Shown here piece by piece: positions 33,370 through 42,600 of a stretch of 59,675 nt of DNA. The stretch comes from an uncultured Actinomycetaceae bacterium (lineage in GTDB: Bacteria > Actinomycetota > Actinomycetes > Actinomycetales > Actinomycetaceae). Where the stretch lies: contig CABQJD010000011.1 in assembly GCA_902464405.1 (NCBI GenBank), positions 1-59,675 on the forward strand. Direction: 5' to 3'. Made by a program: the position numbers and the translations under genes. Numbering within the stretch: the stretch's first letter is position 1; each line of letters starts with the position of its first letter. The notes under the pieces were generated by a model. It worked only from the letters and a program-made list of their open reading frames with translations. It made no database searches and was not told where the DNA came from.

Positions 33370-34104
33370 ATGAGTATCGAGAATCGAATTTTTGCGCATC
33401 GTGGTTTGAATACTCTAGCGCCAGAAAATACGATGGCTGCTTTCCGCAAGGCAGTCGAACACGGATTGACCTGGATTGAGACTGATGTTGATATTTTGGC
33501 CGATGGCACGGTGATTATTTGTCACGATACGACGCTTGATCGTACAACAAACAGATCAGGTGGTTATTACGAGCTCACAGCCGATGATCTGCCGAGCATT
33601 GATGCGGGGAGTTGGTTTTCTGATGAATTCTCAGGAGAGCCTTTGCCTACGCTGAGTGAATTGGTCGATTTTATGAACGAAACGGGCTTAAACGCAAACA
33701 TTGAGATTAAATCAAATGAAGCTGGTGCGCAGATGACTCGCAAACTGATTACCGGGGTCATTGAGCAGATTCGCCGTTTAGATAGTTCGGAAGTGATCGT
33801 TTCGTGTTTCAACCATGTTCTTTTGGCTGAATTTCATGCTTTAGCTCCAGAGATTCCGATCGGATGCCTCTATGAGACCTGTGCTCTCTATGACGATTGG
33901 CGTTCGGTATTGGAATTGGTCGGTGCCACCTATATTCACCCTGAAGATACTGGGCTGACCCGTGAAAAAGTGCGCGCTTTCCGTGAGGCTGGTTTTGGGG
34001 TAAATGTGTGGACGGTCAATTCTCCAGCTCGTGCTAATGAGCTGTTTAATTGGGGTGTGACGGGGATATTTACCGATGTTGCACACCAGATTCCTGCCAG
34101 ATAG
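33370..34104 (+). CDS. Glycerophosphodiester phosphodiesterase
   Basis: A 244-residue TIM-barrel enzyme that splits glycerophosphodiesters into an alcohol and glycerol-3-phosphate. The catalytic motifs are HRGLNTLAPENTMAAF (His-Arg, Glu) at residues 9-24, WIETDVDILADGTVIICHDTTLDRTTN (metal ligands and second His), and NANIEIKSNE. There is no signal peptide, so it acts in the cytoplasm. The MFS transporter that follows 109 nt later may supply its substrate or export a product; this is inferred from adjacency. Confidence 0.92.
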   Translation: MSIENRIFAHRGLNTLAPENTMAAFRKAVEHGLTWIETDVDILADGTVIICHDTTLDRTTNRSGGYYELTADDLPSIDAGSWFSDEFSGEPLPTLSELVDFMNETGLNANIEIKSNEAGAQMTRKLITGVIEQIRRLDSSEVIVSCFNHVLLAEFHALAPEIPIGCLYETCALYDDWRSVLELVGATYIHPEDTGLTREKVRAFREAGFGVNVWTVNSPARANELFNWGVTGIFTDVAHQIPAR

Positions 34105-34213
34105 GGCATACATGAGCGCATGTGTTCGCATAACTGTGTTTTGATGTGTCAGTAGCGTGAAAACACACGCGCATGAATAGGACAACAACTAGAACTTTAC
34201 ACAAGGGAGAAAT

Positions 34214-35551
34214 ATGTCTGCTAACGAAACAAAGCGACTATCGTTGCCGAAGTTTTTGAAACGAGGAAAGATTGGCTCGTATCTGACGGTAGTGATGTCA
34301 GGGCAGATTCCGTACTCGTCTTTTGAAGCTTTTAAGGGAGCTTTGCTCTTGCCATTGTGCGCCATGCTGGGTATTACTGAAGGTCAGTTCGGTACGCTCA
34401 TGGGCTGGATCGGGATCGCTATGTTCTTATATGTTCCCAGCGGTTGGATCAACAATCGTTTCCAGATCAAACATATTCTTGTTGCGTGGTGCAGTTGGCG
34501 ATTCGTCACCTATATGATTTTGTTCTTGGTGCCGAATCTCTCGTTTACCATTATGGTTGGAATTGCTATTTCGTGGGCTGTATGGGACGCAATCGGATGG
34601 CCTGCTGTCGTTAATGGTGTGTCGTTTATCGCGTCTGATGAGAATTCTAAAGGGCGTGGTTTGGCGATGGGTTTGCTTGAAACAATCCGTCGTGCATCAG
34701 AAATGCTGATGAACCTACTTATCGTGGGATTGATTGCATGGCGGCCAGAGAGCAAAGAAACCATTATGTGGATTTTTGCTTTGGCTTACGCATTCTTGCT
34801 GATTCCAATGGTTATTGCGTTGCTTAAGCTGGTTCCCTCGAATGCAATTGCTCACGAAGAATCTCATTCGGACAATCTCGCAGCACTTATCGGATTATTC
34901 AAAGTTCTCACCCGTCCGCGCGTATGGCTTGCAGCGCTCTCTGCAATGTGTGTTTATTGGGCGTACGTGCACCTTATTTACGCTTCGGCTCCGTATATGA
35001 CGATTGTTTTCAAAGCATCTGACGGTATTGCTGGCGCATTCGGTATTTTCAATACAGGGTTGGTTGGTGTATTTGCTGGTTTAGTTTCTGGTGTGGTCGC
35101 CGATTATATCTTCAAATCGTCTACCGTGATGATGGGTGTTTCCTTGACGATTATCACCATCGGCGCAGGGCTGGTTTATGTGCTGCCAGTTAACGAATCC
35201 AGTATGTGGATTTCTATGGTTCTCCTGATGGTTATGGCAATGGGTGTGTTTATGGGTAAAGCTGTTATCTTAGCCCCTATTGCAGAGCTGCATCTTCCTC
35301 CAGCTATCAATGGATCTGCTATGGCAGTTGGCTCTTTCTTGGCATATGCTCCAGTATTCTGGGCAAATCCGTGGGCAGGGAAAATTTTGGAAGAAGCTAA
35401 TAAGGCGACGTCAATCGAAGCATCTGCTCCGCTCTTTGGTCAGCTTTTCCTGATTACGATATTGGTTGCAGCATTTGGTGCTGTTTGTGCGTTCACGTTG
35501 GCATTCTTTAATAAGAAAGCGGAGCAAGTCGGTAGCGTGCACGAAGGCTGA
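34214..35551 (+). CDS. MFS transporter, organophosphate/YihN-like
   Basis: A 445-residue major facilitator with about 12 hydrophobic helices. The first segment (YSSFEAFKGALLLPLCAMLGITEGQFGTLMGWIGIAMFL) and WDAIGWPAVVNGVSFIASDENSKGRGLAMGLLETIRRASE resemble the YihN/organophosphate-antiporter branch. AAGGGAG precedes the ATG. Its location behind a glycerophosphodiesterase gene suggests uptake of glycerophosphodiesters or glycerol-3-phosphate, but the substrate cannot be assigned from sequence. A strong terminator follows. Confidence 0.75.
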   Translation: MSANETKRLSLPKFLKRGKIGSYLTVVMSGQIPYSSFEAFKGALLLPLCAMLGITEGQFGTLMGWIGIAMFLYVPSGWINNRFQIKHILVAWCSWRFVTYMILFLVPNLSFTIMVGIAISWAVWDAIGWPAVVNGVSFIASDENSKGRGLAMGLLETIRRASEMLMNLLIVGLIAWRPESKETIMWIFALAYAFLLIPMVIALLKLVPSNAIAHEESHSDNLAALIGLFKVLTRPRVWLAALSAMCVYWAYVHLIYASAPYMTIVFKASDGIAGAFGIFNTGLVGVFAGLVSGVVADYIFKSSTVMMGVSLTIITIGAGLVYVLPVNESSMWISMVLLMVMAMGVFMGKAVILAPIAELHLPPAINGSAMAVGSFLAYAPVFWANPWAGKILEEANKATSIEASAPLFGQLFLITILVAAFGAVCAFTLAFFNKKAEQVGSVHEG

Positions 35552-35620
35552 ATCCGCATTCATTCGCTGCGGTGCGCTATCGCGCTATGTGGCAGATTCT
35601 CACCGCAGTAAGCGTCATGT

Positions 35621-35665
35621 GATTGGGGCACACAGTTATGCTGGTGTGCCCCAATCTTTGTTTTG
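35621..35665 (+). terminator. Terminator after the MFS gene
   Basis: GATTGGGGCACAC (35621-35633) pairs with GTGTGCCCCAATC (35644-35656), followed by TTTGTTTTG. A second inverted repeat (35673-35710, TTTTTCTCTCA/TGAGAGAAAAA) lies just beyond it but lacks a terminal U-run. Confidence 0.85.
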
Positions 35666-35791
35666 TCGCTATTTTTTCTCTCATGCGAGCGGTGGCGAGT
35701 GAGAGAAAAATTGCTATATCTCTAGATGTCCACAGTTGAAAACCAGAAACGAGGCAAAGCAAGAGATTAAGGGATTTGGGGCGGAGTGTTA

Positions 35792-35799
35792 CCCCCCCC
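35792..35799. repeat. C8 homopolymer tract
   Basis: Eight C on the plus strand, 12 nt beyond the stop of the PemK-like gene. It lies outside the coding frame as annotated. Confidence 0.7.
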
Positions 35800-35810
35800 T
35801 ACGCTTAAAA

Positions 35811-36434
35811 TCAGGAAGTGTGTATCTTTTGGATAGCAGTCACGACGTTTGAGTAAATTTTGGCATCCAGTGCAGATCCCATACGGCGAATATGGCTTTT
35901 GTGGACGACCCATAAAGTGTTGAGTTTTACTTCTGAAGCTCGCCCTTGTGGATCCCATGCGCCAGATCCTATATCCATCCACCACGTGCCGTATTTATCT
36001 TTTCGGATTCCTTGATCGGCGTGATCTTTGCTTGTCAGTTGTGCAAAGATCACGTGGTTGCCATCCATTGCGAGCACAATCACTGGCCTGTCTTTTCCAC
36101 GCCCATCATTTTCTTGGTAGGGAACCCACGTCCACGCTATCTCTCCTGGGTCAGGTGCGTCGTCATGCTCAGGAGCATAGTCAAAAGAGGGCAGACCATG
36201 CTCAGAAACCTTCCATTCAATTGGAGGGCTGCCTGGTTGCGGATACCACGAGTTATTATGAGCACTTACATGGTGGAAGCCTGCAAAAGTTGGTGAAGCT
36301 GTTGATTGCGCCTGTCTGGTTATTTCTCTGCGTGAATTCGATGAAAGTATGCCAGGTATTTTCACTTTATGTATGAGTACACGCACTCCTGTGCGCAGTG
36401 CAGACATCACAATATTTTTCAATCCCATAGGCAT
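35811..36434 (-). CDS. PemK/MazF-like family protein, orphan
   Basis: A 207-residue protein with an actinobacterial PemK/MazF-like C-terminal domain. An N-terminal linker of about 70 residues leads into PPIEWKVSEHGLPSFDYAPE, then DPGEIAWTWVPYQENDGRGKDRPVIVLA (the PemK beta-barrel start, about residues 115-140), and a C-terminal VKLNTLWVVHKSHIRRMGSALD. This long form usually stands alone, and no antitoxin-like small gene is next to it here. Whether it is a toxin nuclease or a housekeeping relative is uncertain. The start is taken at 36434; a second ATG at 36428 is equally possible. Confidence 0.75.
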   Translation of the reverse strand: MPMGLKNIVMSALRTGVRVLIHKVKIPGILSSNSRREITRQAQSTASPTFAGFHHVSAHNNSWYPQPGSPPIEWKVSEHGLPSFDYAPEHDDAPDPGEIAWTWVPYQENDGRGKDRPVIVLAMDGNHVIFAQLTSKDHADQGIRKDKYGTWWMDIGSGAWDPQGRASEVKLNTLWVVHKSHIRRMGSALDAKIYSNVVTAIQKIHTS

Positions 36435-36667
36435 TCTACCGTTTCTCTGTATTTTTATGCTGAGCCGAAGATACGCTTGCTCTTTATGCAATTTTTGCAT
36501 ACCTGAAGCGTTTTTAGTTTTGTTGAGGGTTTGCCGCATAGATTATTTATGCAGCTCTTATGCTGGAATCAGGCTGGTGTTTTAGCTTTAGCTGTATATG
36601 TTTTCCTGAGAGAAATACCACGTATAGCCAGTGCTATGTGCGTCTCAATAAATCGATACACTTAAAC

Positions 36668-36784
36668 GGAAGAAGGGGAGTATTTCCGTTCAACATCGGT
36701 TCGTCACCACAGCATCGCGCTCAATCGGCAGTTGCTCGGATCGGTACCTGTTTATATATGCAGGTGGAGAGAGACCTTCGGTTT
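36668..36784 (+). ncRNA. yybP-ykoY manganese riboswitch
   Basis: All three conserved blocks of the Mn2+-sensing yybP-ykoY aptamer are present in order: AGAAGGGGAGTA (36671-36682), GGTTCGTCACCA (36698-36709) and GGAGAGAGACCTTC (36766-36779). The P1 helix forms between GAAGG and CCTTC. The element ends about 40 nt before the terC start. The class activates Mn2+ exporters such as MntP and TerC-family proteins when manganese is high. Confidence 0.83.
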
Positions 36785-36824
36785 CGCCAATATATCCGTT
36801 ATATTCGTGCCGAGAAAGGCTCTG

Positions 36825-37889
36825 ATGTTACCCTCTTTATGCTCGCATTCTCTCAATAACGTTTTTACTTTCATTTCTGAAAATCCAGTTCCGGTTGCTG
36901 GCGCGATACACGTCTACCCGTGGGAGTGGGCTGTTCTTGCTGTCGTCGTCGTTGGGCTTATCCTTTTTGATCTTTTAGGGCACGTGCGCAAAGCTCATGA
37001 GCCAACTATCAAAGAGGCGACGATGTGGACGGCGATCTATATAAGCCTTGCGCTTATCTTCGCAGTTCTTACCTATATACGTCACGGAAGTACATTCGCC
37101 ACAGAGTTTTTAGCAGGCTATATCACGGAATATTCTCTCTCGCTCGATAATATCTTCGTCTTTATTATGGTCATCGCGGCTTTTAAGGTGCCTCGCATTT
37201 ATCAGCAAAAAGTACTGATGTACGGCATTATTATTGCTCTCGTATTGCGTTTTGTGTTTATTATGATCGGCGCGGCGCTCGTTCAGCGTTTCGTATGGGT
37301 ATTTTTCATCTTCGGTTTGTGGATGCTCTACACTGCTGTGAAACAGGTTGTCGATGCCGTTAAAGAATCAGCTGAAACTGCAGAAGAAATTAGCGAGGAC
37401 TATAAACCGAACCTCGTCACTCGCATGATTGGAAAGTTCTTCCCCGTTACGAAAGATTATGAGGGAGATCGCTTGGCTGTGCGCCGTGACCATAAGTTAT
37501 GGCTGACGCCGCTGGCTATCTGTATTGTATCGATTGGCACAATCGATCTAATGTTTGCGCTCGATTCTATCCCCGCTATTTTTGGTTTGACGAAAGAACC
37601 TTTCTTGGTCTTTTCTTCCAATGCTTTTGCTTTGCTCGGGCTGCGTCAGCTCTTCTTCCTCGTAGACGGCTTGCTTGAACGCTTAATTTATCTTCACTAT
37701 GGTTTAGCCGCTATTCTCGGTTTCATCGCTCTCAAGCTGCTGCTTCATGCGTTCCATGGCTACGGTATGCTGCACGTGATCCCAGAGCCAACAATTATTT
37801 TCTCTGTAAGTTTTATTATTGCTGCTATTTTGCTCACCGTCATTGCCTCTCTCATCCGATCTCACGCTATTAAGCGGCAAAGTGCCTAA
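36825..37889 (+). CDS. TerC-family membrane protein, probable manganese exporter
   Basis: A 354-residue integral membrane protein of the TerC family. The family hallmarks are FLAGYITEYSLSLDNIFVFIMVI and the repeat-related GTIDLMFALDSIPAIFGLTKEPFLVFSSNAFALLGLRQLFF, each with the acidic residues thought to bind metal. The ATG at 36825 is chosen because AAAGG lies 6 nt upstream and because an earlier in-frame start at 36732 lies inside the riboswitch. TerC proteins of Bacillus are Mn2+ exporters, and the upstream yybP-ykoY element supports that role here. It converges on the asparaginase gene. Confidence 0.9.
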   Translation: MLPSLCSHSLNNVFTFISENPVPVAGAIHVYPWEWAVLAVVVVGLILFDLLGHVRKAHEPTIKEATMWTAIYISLALIFAVLTYIRHGSTFATEFLAGYITEYSLSLDNIFVFIMVIAAFKVPRIYQQKVLMYGIIIALVLRFVFIMIGAALVQRFVWVFFIFGLWMLYTAVKQVVDAVKESAETAEEISEDYKPNLVTRMIGKFFPVTKDYEGDRLAVRRDHKLWLTPLAICIVSIGTIDLMFALDSIPAIFGLTKEPFLVFSSNAFALLGLRQLFFLVDGLLERLIYLHYGLAAILGFIALKLLLHAFHGYGMLHVIPEPTIIFSVSFIIAAILLTVIASLIRSHAIKRQSA

Positions 37890-38009
37890 TTGTGTGCGTT
37901 GAATTGCGTGCATAGGCTGCGCAAGCAGGAGTGGATAGCGCTGTCTTGATTTACTTATAGTGGCTTGAGCTATAGGGGATCGAGCGCGAAGTTCTGCTGC
38001 AAGAATCCC

Positions 38010-38048
38010 AAAGCGGGCAGGAACGATAATCTTGTATCTGCCCGCTTT
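38010..38048. terminator. Bidirectional stem-loop between terC and the asparaginase gene
   Basis: AAAGCGGGCAG (38010-38020) pairs with CTGCCCGCTTT (38038-38048) around a 17-nt loop. It lies 16 nt past the asparaginase stop. The U-runs are short. Confidence 0.65.
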
Positions 38049-38063
38049 GCTTATAGCTCCTGA

Positions 38064-39134
38064 TTAGCGAGAAATCGTAAGTTCATTGGCAAGTGGCGTG
38101 CCCATAAGCATGCGAATTTCTTCTGTAGTGCGCTCTTGAGAAAGTAGGAAGATCAGCTTTGTGTAGAGCGCTTCAATGGTGGCGTCTTCCCCTGAGATGA
38201 CGCCAGCTTGCATGAGGGCACTTCCTGTCGCGTACGTGCTAAGGTCTACGCGCGCTTGCGATGTCTGCGTGCTGGCAATAATTATGCAGCCTTGAGCTGC
38301 AGCATCTGCCAAGACGTCTACAAGCCCTGGTTCATCTGCAGGGATATTCCCTGTGCCATAGCCTCGTAAGATGACCCCGCGAGGCAGTGGCGTGAGGAAA
38401 GCTTGAAGTCTTTTAGCTGTAAGCCCTGGAGTGATGTGAAGTACGATCACATCATAATTTTTATAGGGGAGTGGGAGTGGGAACTGTTCGGGAGGCTGTA
38501 AGGATTTTTCGCCACCATTTAGTGAGAGGGAATTACAATTTTCTCGGTTGCTGCGAGGGTAATTCGTTTCATTGTATGAAGTCCACGTCCATGAATCAGC
38601 TATTTTTGCCACAGGTGTGGTTGCTGGTGAGTCGAAAGCGTCAAAGCTCCAGCTGGAAAATTTCGTTGTGCGATTGCCTTGATAGAGATGATGTCCAAAA
38701 AATACAAAGACACCGCGCAGATGAGGCTGCGCCGCGGCGTGTAGAGCGCCGATCACGTTCGGCAGTGCGTCTGATCCATCGTGCGTGAAAGGCAATTGTG
38801 AACCCGTCATAATCACAGGTATTGGCAGATCTTGCAGAGCAAAGGAGAGTGCAGATGCGGTATATGCGAGGGTGTCCGTGCCGTGTAGAACTACGAACGC
38901 TGTGGCCTCCGCTGCGTGCTCTCGGATTGCATCGATAATAAGTTGCCACGTTGCTGGCGTTGCATTTGAGGAATCGATAAGAGGGCTGAGCTGATGCGTA
39001 TGCACGTGCCCTTCAAATTCTGTCTCAGCCAGCTGCTGATCGAGCCAAGTTTCTACATGAGATTCTGGCACAAGCCCCTCAGTCGTATGCTTCATGCCAA
39101 TTGTGCCGCCAGTGTAGATCACATGAATATCCAT
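38064..39134 (-). CDS. L-asparaginase
   Basis: A 356-residue enzyme that hydrolyses asparagine to aspartate and ammonia. The first catalytic threonine lies in VIYTGGTIGMKHT (about residues 5-17), and the second triad in VVLHGTDTLAYTASALSFAL (about 82-101), followed by VIMTGSQLPFTHDGSDALPN. There is no signal peptide, which points to the cytoplasmic type. The C-terminal half is complete and ends in a stem-loop region shared with terC. Confidence 0.92.
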   Translation of the reverse strand: MDIHVIYTGGTIGMKHTTEGLVPESHVETWLDQQLAETEFEGHVHTHQLSPLIDSSNATPATWQLIIDAIREHAAEATAFVVLHGTDTLAYTASALSFALQDLPIPVIMTGSQLPFTHDGSDALPNVIGALHAAAQPHLRGVFVFFGHHLYQGNRTTKFSSWSFDAFDSPATTPVAKIADSWTWTSYNETNYPRSNRENCNSLSLNGGEKSLQPPEQFPLPLPYKNYDVIVLHITPGLTAKRLQAFLTPLPRGVILRGYGTGNIPADEPGLVDVLADAAAQGCIIIASTQTSQARVDLSTYATGSALMQAGVISGEDATIEALYTKLIFLLSQERTTEEIRMLMGTPLANELTISR

Positions 39135-39310
39135 AGATGAGGTATCTTTCCTATGCGTTCTTATGTGACGTATAGTCTTTTAGTCGTCGGTGCTGACGCA
39201 TAAAAATTTTAGCAATTCTGGGCATAGCGAGAAAATGAGATATACGTGATCGAGCGTATTGAGAACGCGTTGATATCTGCGCATATGCACATACCGAAAT
39301 AGAGCACGAT

Positions 39311-39339
39311 TTGAAGCTAGAGCCGTTGCGCTATAGACT
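39311..39339 (+). promoter_or_regulatory. Putative promoter of tRNA-Leu
   Basis: TTGAAG (39311-39316) and TAGACT (39334-39339) are separated by 17 nt and lie 18 nt before the tRNA. Confidence 0.5.
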
Positions 39340-39356
39340 ATCGGAGTTGGCATAAC

Positions 39357-39439
39357 GCTCCTGTGGTGGAATTGGTAGACACACAGCACTCAAAATGCTG
39401 CGCCCACAAAGCGTGAGGGTTCGAGTCCCTCCGGGAGCA
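39357..39439 (+). tRNA. tRNA-Leu (CAA)
   Basis: An 83-nt class II tRNA with a long variable arm. The acceptor arms GCTCCTG/CGGGAGC pair, the anticodon loop is CTCAAAA (anticodon CAA), and the T arm is GGGTTCGAGTCCC. CCA is not encoded. It reads UUG codons. Confidence 0.95.
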
Positions 39440-39699
39440 CTCTTTCAGCTAGATTTTAATTTTATTTTGATATTAAAAATTCTCGGTCGCTAAGTCCTAG
39501 CTTGTATGCATGCCTGTTTGTTAATATCGGGGAAGCTAATGTTTTTCAGCATGAGTATTGTGTGTAAAGGTGCGCACATATCGCTGCTTGAATCGCGATA
39601 TACATCTTATGTTTGAGGAGCAGTGAGCATAGGGGAAACTGGCATAAGCTGAGCGCAGCGCAGCATTCTGCTTAAGTCATGTATAGAGGACGGTCACAT

Positions 39700-42600
39700 A
39701 TGGCGAACGTGAAAAAATCACGCTTTATCTCATTCATCGTAGCTTGTGCGCTGACGTGTAGCGCATTTATATCTACTGCTGAAATCGCTAATGCTGAGGA
39801 TGCGCAATACTTAAACGTTGATTTTGGTGGAACGTTTACTCCGCAAAATGGCTACACTACTGGCGGCGATGAAAAAGTAGGCGGTGGGTCTATCGCATGG
39901 AAAGGCGATAAAGCGCCAGAAAAAGCTGATGACGGCGGAATTAGTCTTGCAGGAAATACTGCAGGAATCACGTATACTGCTCAGCAAAATTTTGGAGAAA
40001 ATAAGGTAGATAAAGGTTTCATCGCAGAATTTGAATATCTCAATACCGAAAATCCGAGCAATCTTGCCACTCTTTTTTCCGCTATGGGAAACATCTCTGT
40101 ACGTGTGCAAAATAATACGCTTGAATACGTATTCTCCGTTCAAACAGCAGATGGCACATGGAAAGATTACAAAAATAGCGTTGCTCTTCCTCCAGCTAAT
40201 AAGAAAAACATCATACAGCTCAAATATGATGCAGGGCAGAGCGCTTCTCTCACTATATGGGTCAATGGCGTAAAAGCTCCAGCAGTTTCTTCGGCTGCTG
40301 GAGAAAAAGCTGCTGTTTCAAACGGAAAAGCTAAAACTTTTGGTATCGGATATGAAGTAAATCCAGCGTCATCGACTGCTACTCGCGGTTTTGCTGGAAA
40401 ATTTTATCGCGCTCGTATTGCCGATACTTCCGCACCGTGGAAATTCATGAATCTTAATCAGCTCCTTCGCGTAGATTTTTCTGGACGTTTGGAAGGAAGT
40501 AATTATGTTGCTGCAGGAGACGAAGACCAGCAAGGTGCTCTTACAGCTCGCCAGCCTTTGCCGTCACTAAAAGATTCTCGTGCTGATTTTTCTGGTAAGA
40601 TGAGCGGTCTTGATTTCTCTCCAACTGGATTTTCCTTGGGGGCGGATAAAGTCACAGCTGGTTTTGCTGCTGAAATGAAATTTACGCCGAGTGAAGCTGC
40701 TGCTTCGCAAACTTTGTTTGCCGCTGGTGGAAATGTGTTTTTACGCTATTTTGCTTCAGGGCAGCTTGAATTCGGTGTTGCATATCAAGAAAATAATGCG
40801 TGGAAAGAAACAAAAATTTCTGCTGCCGCTCCAGCGGGAGACGTCCACGTTGTCTCCGTTGCGTATGTGCCTGATGGCGATAAAGCGAAATTATATATGC
40901 GCGTTGATGGCGTTGATCAATCGATGGTGCAATCTGGAGGGCTTGCAGCGTTAAACAATACTATTGCTGCAAAAGTAGCTTTTGCTAACGAAGTGCACCC
41001 AAGTGCTCTTAACCGCGGTTTCAAAGGTGCGCTTGACGAGATACGTTTCGCTACCGCTGATGCTTCCTTTACTCCCAGCGATTTCAAACTCACGTATGTG
41101 GCAGAAAGCTGCGATACGTCAGGCGTCACTCCTGCGAATACTATCGATGTTTCTGCCACTGACTGTGCGGATCTTATTAAAGCTAAACTTTCTGCTTTGC
41201 GCCCCACGGAAAAACAGGCAGACTATCTCGACTGGGGGCAGATTGGCTTCGTTCATTTCGGTATTAATACTTTTACTGGAAAGAGCTGGGGGCATGGAGA
41301 TGAAAATCCTGCTCTGATCAATGCAGAAAAAATCGATACCGATCAATGGGCGCAAACATTTGCCGACGCTGGCTTCAAGATGATGATGGTGACGGTGAAA
41401 CACCATGACGGTTTTGAACTTTTCGATTCTCGCTACAACGATCATCACGATTGGCCGAATACGACAACAGCTAAAAATGGCGGACCGAAAGATCTGTTTG
41501 CGCAGATCGTGAAATCGGCACGCAAATATGGGCTAAAAGTGGGCGTCTATTATTCTCCTGCTGATTCTTATATGGAAAAGCAAAAAGTTTGGGGAAATAA
41601 ATCAGCCAAAGTAGAGCGCACGATTCCGACGCTTGTGTCTAATGACGATCGTGCAGAGCGCTTAGCATCTGGAGAGCTTCCCACATTTACCTATAAAGCT
41701 ACTGATTATGGGAAGTATATGCTCAATCAGCTCTATGAACTGCTCACTGATTACGGCACAATCGATGAAGTTTGGTTCGATGGGGCACAAGGAAATACCT
41801 CATCTACTGAGTTCTATGATTACGCTGCTTTTTATGATCTTATTGGCAAACTTCAGCCTACAGCCGTACAGGCGAATGCTGCTCCAGATGCTCGTTGGAT
41901 TGGTAATGAAGATGGGTGGGCGCGCCCAACTGAATGGAACCCTCAGGGCGTGAGCTTTGATCAATACGGAAAGATGACGCTTCATCCTCGCCAGACTGCT
42001 CCTAATGGCGTGCTTGGCTCAACGAATTCAATTATTGAAGGTGTTCGTAGTGCAGCAGTGACGAAACTGCATTGGTATCCTGGCGAAGTCGATGCTAAAA
42101 ATGGCCCTGAATGGTTTAATAACTCCAACAAACATGGGCCAAATACTCCAAAGCCAGTATCGGAAATTGTGAAGTTTTATGAACAATCTACTGGACGCAA
42201 TGCACAGTTCTTGCTGAATATGCCGCCTTATATTGACGGGAATATGCCAGAAGCAGATGTTAATACTATGCGAGGCTATCGTGAAGAACTATCACGTCGC
42301 TATGGCAAAGATTTAGCTCTTGGGAAAGAGGCTTCAATCGCTGCTAGTGAGGACGCACAAGCGCAGCCAGCTCCGCGTTTGACTGATGGATCAAAAATTT
42401 CTTCAGATGCCGCTGCTAGTCTTACTCCAGTGTATACGGTGAAACTTGGCAGTGAATCTAAAGTAGACGCCGTTATTTTGGGAGAAGACGCACGAAATGC
42501 AGGGCAGCAAGTAGAAGAATTTACGGTGCAGGGGCGCAGTGCTGATGGCGTGTGGAAAGATCTTGCCAGCGGTACAACGATCGGGCAGCAGCGTAACGTA

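Noticed and set aside
35673..35710. Inverted repeat TTTTTCTCTCA/TGAGAGAAAAA as terminator for the PemK-like gene
   Set aside because: On either strand the stem ends in A rather than U, so it does not meet the pattern of an intrinsic terminator.
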